A stretch of DNA of 64,000 bases from Augochlora pura (Eukaryota; Arthropoda; Insecta; Hymenoptera; Halictidae): assembly GCF_028453695.1 (NCBI RefSeq), contig NC_135774.1, positions 20,956,001 to 21,020,000 on the forward strand, written 5' to 3'. The position numbers and the translations under genes were made by a program. Every line of letters starts with the position of its first letter. Position 1 is the first letter of the stretch. Under the pieces are notes generated by a model that ran no database searches, was not told where the DNA came from, and was given only the letters and a program-made list of their open reading frames with translations. Below, in pieces: positions 61,007 through 64,000 of this stretch.

Positions 61007-61470
61007 TTAACACGTTGAGTGCCACGCGGTTTTCTAACGACTTCCCCGTCAGGCGGCGCGCGCTGGTATCGTGGTACAGCAACGCGAAGCCCAATACTAG
61101 CAAATTAGAATTTACTCGATGCAAATGTTTAAATATATTAGGACCATTGTTTCTTGTCATAGTGGAAGATATTTCTATTTGAAAGGGAATTGTACTTGTT
61201 GTAATATTTTGTGATAGTTGCGAGGGGCAACCATTTTTATGTTCACCTTGTTTCAATAAAATCCATTAAAGTTCTCTGAAAAAATGTTCAAGTACATTAA
61301 TAATAAAATCCCGCATTAAATAAAAATTAAGCGAGCTTCATACAAATTTTAGATAACAGCTTAAAACAATGTAAATTTTTAAACGCATTATCATATTTTA
61401 TACTGTCAGTCGCCGGTGACTGACATCGAGCTTTCTGTTCGGGCCGCGTCAGTCATCGGTGACTGACGTC
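61007..61470. mobile_element. CACGTTGA-family element, right end lost
   Basis: It starts TTAACACGTTGAGTGCCACG. No matching right end is found. At 61405-61424 and 61448-61467 two near-palindromes (GTCAGTCGCCGGTGACTGAC and GTCAGTCATCGGTGACTGAC) occupy the place where the sister element at 33587 has its paired CCGGTCACCGGTG motifs. The right limit is set at these palindromes. Confidence 0.55.
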
Positions 61471-63140
61471 AGAAAAATGTGTAATTAAAATGTGTTGCAG
61501 AAAGAGAACGATGTAGCGATGACCAACGGAGAGTAGTCATTTTATTCATACTATATATAATTTAATTTATTTTATCTCGTCTGATCCACCAAACATCCAA
61601 CCTAACTAAATAATCACGCGAACATTTAAAGAAAATATATAAAATAATACAATTGCATTTCGACAAAGGCACGTCCAACGTTTTATGATGAAAGTATAAA
61701 AATTATAATGAAACGAAGCACAGGATGTTTGTAAAAAATATAAAGGAAATATTGTCGCCGCATATTCGCTTCGAACGCGTGGACAATACCCCGCGCGGAA
61801 ATCTATTAATTCTGTAGTACGGAGCGAAGACAGTCGGAACGCTGCAATTTTAATAACGGCGGGGGGAGACGATCGATTGGAATATTTTTTATTCACCGGA
61901 TCGAAACGAATATTCAATAAAAACGACAATGTTGTATCCCGGGCGGCGGTGGTCGCCCGTCCGGGAGATATTTGCGCCTGAAAATCAGATCGGCCGATGA
62001 AAGCACGTGTTTTCACTAATTTTTGACGCCGCAGGATTTATGTCACGGAACAATATTGCAAAAAATATTTGTTCCGAAAAGTGGAACTGAAGAGCGACAA
62101 AAAAAAATAGTGTTTTGATACAGTCATGAATTTTACAACGGAAACTTACAGAGACATTCATATTGTTTTTCCTGGACGAATAATTTTTGGATGCAGAAGC
62201 GCATTTCTTTGTGTGCAACGAGAAGGTAGGAACGTTATTTTAAGAAATTGTTGAAACAATTGTTTGATGATATTATTAATCGATGTATAACTATATGAAC
62301 GTAAACACTAATTTACGAAAAAATCGATAATAATTTACAATTAAATATACCTTGCAATCTTGTTAGTTGTCGACGAGTATTAAATATACTTTTTTATTTT
62401 TTAACAGAATTAGCCAACAGATTATTCGCATAATAAATACTCCAGACTCCATAATACTCCAACAGTATTATCTGCAATAGCATCCGGGACAAGCTCGGAA
62501 CAGCCAGATTGAAGAAATTGCAAAAAGATTGGAAAATCAATGCAAATTCGAAGTTCCGCTCCGAGACGAGAATATAGCCTCGTACGAGAAAAAAATATAT
62601 CGTGCCGGCATAAAAATTATACGACCTTCATATCTTTCAACACACTTGGGACGGCTCTGACAGCTCGAACTGTGCCGCGAGATAAGAAAAGTCGTAAATT
62701 AAATTTTAGGAATCGGTATCGATTGACGCCGCGACGCTTGTTTTCCAAGTCCTCGACTCGCAAACTCGATCCTGACGTGCTGCGCTTCTCTAAAACTTCC
62801 CGCTTGACTTTTTCACACCCGCGCCCGACGTGTTAAACCATTTCGCTCCGGCGAAAGTTGCCGAGTGTGCTTATACTGCTCGGCGAAATCATAGTTCGCG
62901 GAATTAGTTCGTTATTATTTATTACCTGCGGCGCCCGTTCATTATTGTGGCTGAAACGCGATCGTTCTTTTTAACCAATGGTTGCCTTATGCGCACCGAA
63001 ATGAGGATAAATGATAATTTAGAATTTATGTCAATTTTATTAGTTGCGTAATAAGTAGACATACTTATTCAAATTAATATTAATGTTTAGAATATTAGAG
63101 TGAGCTTGTATCGGTTGAGTATGTTTTTTGAAACAGTGCA
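61470..63140. other. Interval with no recognised feature
   Basis: AT-rich with a GC-richer island at 61740-61990. Frames at 61606-62016 (minus) and 62540-62836 (plus) are unrecognised. Confidence 0.4.
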
Positions 63141-63145
63141 AAATT

Positions 63146-63361
63146 TTAAATCTTTGCAGTTGGGGCCATTTTAACTAAAAATCCAAAATTCAGACTTATG
63201 GTATTTCCATTTTATATAACTTGGAACATTTTGTACATTATGGAATTGGATTTTGTGACTCGCGCAATAGTTAACGGTTCTTAACAATTTTCTAAATATA
63301 AATAAATTTGATAAGAATTATTTGGACCCCTTGGAGTAGCCACTTGACAACAAAGGGTTGA
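63146..63361. mobile_element. CCCTTTGC-family element, decayed (B-end left, A-end right)
   Basis: The left side has a decayed TTTGCAGT start followed by CATTTTAACT and ATATAACTTGGA (B module). The right side ends GCCACTTGACAACAAAGGG, a decayed A module. Flanks are TTAA and TTGA. Non-coding. Confidence 0.6.
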
Positions 63362-64000
63362 TATTAAAATTTTGTTAAAAATTTATTTAACTTTATATAA
63401 TATTTAATATTATATAAACTTAATATTTGTATAACATTTAACACTTGTACAATATTTAACATACTTAAATTTCATTATAAAGTAATTTCGCTGTAGCCTA
63501 TTTCCATAACTCGTCCTACAAACATTAACTTGACACAGTTCTTCCATTTAAAATTTGTCCTGCCATTTTCATGGCGTGAAGAATAATTAAGGTGCAAACA
63601 GTTAGCGGACCGTGCGGTACACGAACGTGTGTGGAGCGTATCGGTAGCTGTTTCTATCTGGCAGGAGCGGAGACCTTTCCTCCTTACATCATTCGTTCCC
63701 TCTTTCTTGCCGGCACTTCCCCATCGATCTCATTCAAGCGCGACTTAATCAAGGAAGTTATAAGTGTTATAACGTTCCACGGTCTTGGCTTGTCGGCGCG
63801 ATCGCCTATCACCTCGTGGAACACCGGCGAAAAGGTTTTTTTTTTATACTTGAACCGTGAAGCCTGTATAATCGGTGCGCATCGAAGGTGTTTGAAGAAT
63901 TCGAATCGCTTCCTTTTTATCGACTGCCTCCTCTAGCCAACTGCTTATCGGAAAAGGAAAAAGAAGCCACAATGCTTGCCCGAGGTATCCCCGTATTATC
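63362..64000. other. Right edge, no recognised gene
   Basis: AT-rich to 63580, then GC-richer. A plus-strand frame of 114 codons (63592-63936) has no recognisable domain. The sequence continues off the window. Confidence 0.35.

Larger units (their letters stand above)
15538..64000 (-). other. Semaphorin upstream intron and/or 5' flank, no confirmed exon
   Basis: The exon at 15441-15537 starts inside a codon, so at least one upstream coding exon must exist on the minus strand at higher coordinates. No segment here combines a signal peptide, a phase-1 donor and semaphorin-like sequence well enough to call it. Long first introns are common in guidance-gene loci, so much or all of this 48 kb may be intronic. 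Mobile-element remnants, minisatellites and GC-rich blocks inside it are annotated separately. Confidence 0.5.

Overview
The window looks like a stretch of insect nuclear genome, most likely hymenopteran. It has AT-rich DNA alternating with short CpG-rich blocks, very low gene density, many simple repeats, and dozens of short inverted-repeat elements. Hymenoptera is inferred from the closeness of the one recognisable gene to insect class-1 semaphorins and from the repeat style, so it is not proven. Five single unresolved bases (N) lie at 26677, 26754, 26880, 26922 and 26935.

The only cellular protein-coding sequence I can defend is on the minus strand. Two consecutive exons of a class-1 transmembrane semaphorin lie at 15441-15537 and 4669-4720. 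Both have good splice sites, their phases match across a 10,720-bp intron, and together they read through the start of the sema domain. The next downstream exon is not seen in 1-4668, and neither the signal-peptide exon nor the promoter is convincingly seen in 15538-64000. Most of the window is therefore probably intron of this axon-guidance gene, or its 5' flank. Clusters of GC-rich sequence (about 2.5-3.5, 14.8-15.6, 19.8-21.1, 23.3-24.1, 25.0-25.6, 32.5-33.4, 36.6-37.5, 43.3-43.9, 51.8-52.7 and 59.5-60.6 kb) are open in several frames but show no recognisable protein. They are better read as regulatory or CpG-rich DNA.

The rest is dominated by small mobile-element debris. About 18 short (0.15-0.33 kb) elements are bounded by TTAA and have termini starting CCCTTTGC, CCCCTTGC, CACTAG or CACGTTGA, which fits piggyBac-type non-autonomous elements. 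Three of them sit head-to-tail at 26224-26863, sharing TTAA junctions and mixing two kinds of end module. TA-flanked elements include an internally deleted Tc1-like transposon that keeps the transposase C-terminus (37508-37982) and a nearly palindromic 313-bp element (40710-41022). Other MITE-like elements lie at 8478-8755, 44103-44241 and 57321-57454. One broken non-LTR retrotransposon endonuclease fragment lies at 39833-40306. Minisatellites with 10-, 15-, 25-, 27-, 28-, 32-, 33-, 35- and 36-bp units, a 23-G run and a 470-bp polypyrimidine tract complete the picture. I see no CRISPR array, tRNA, rRNA or operon.
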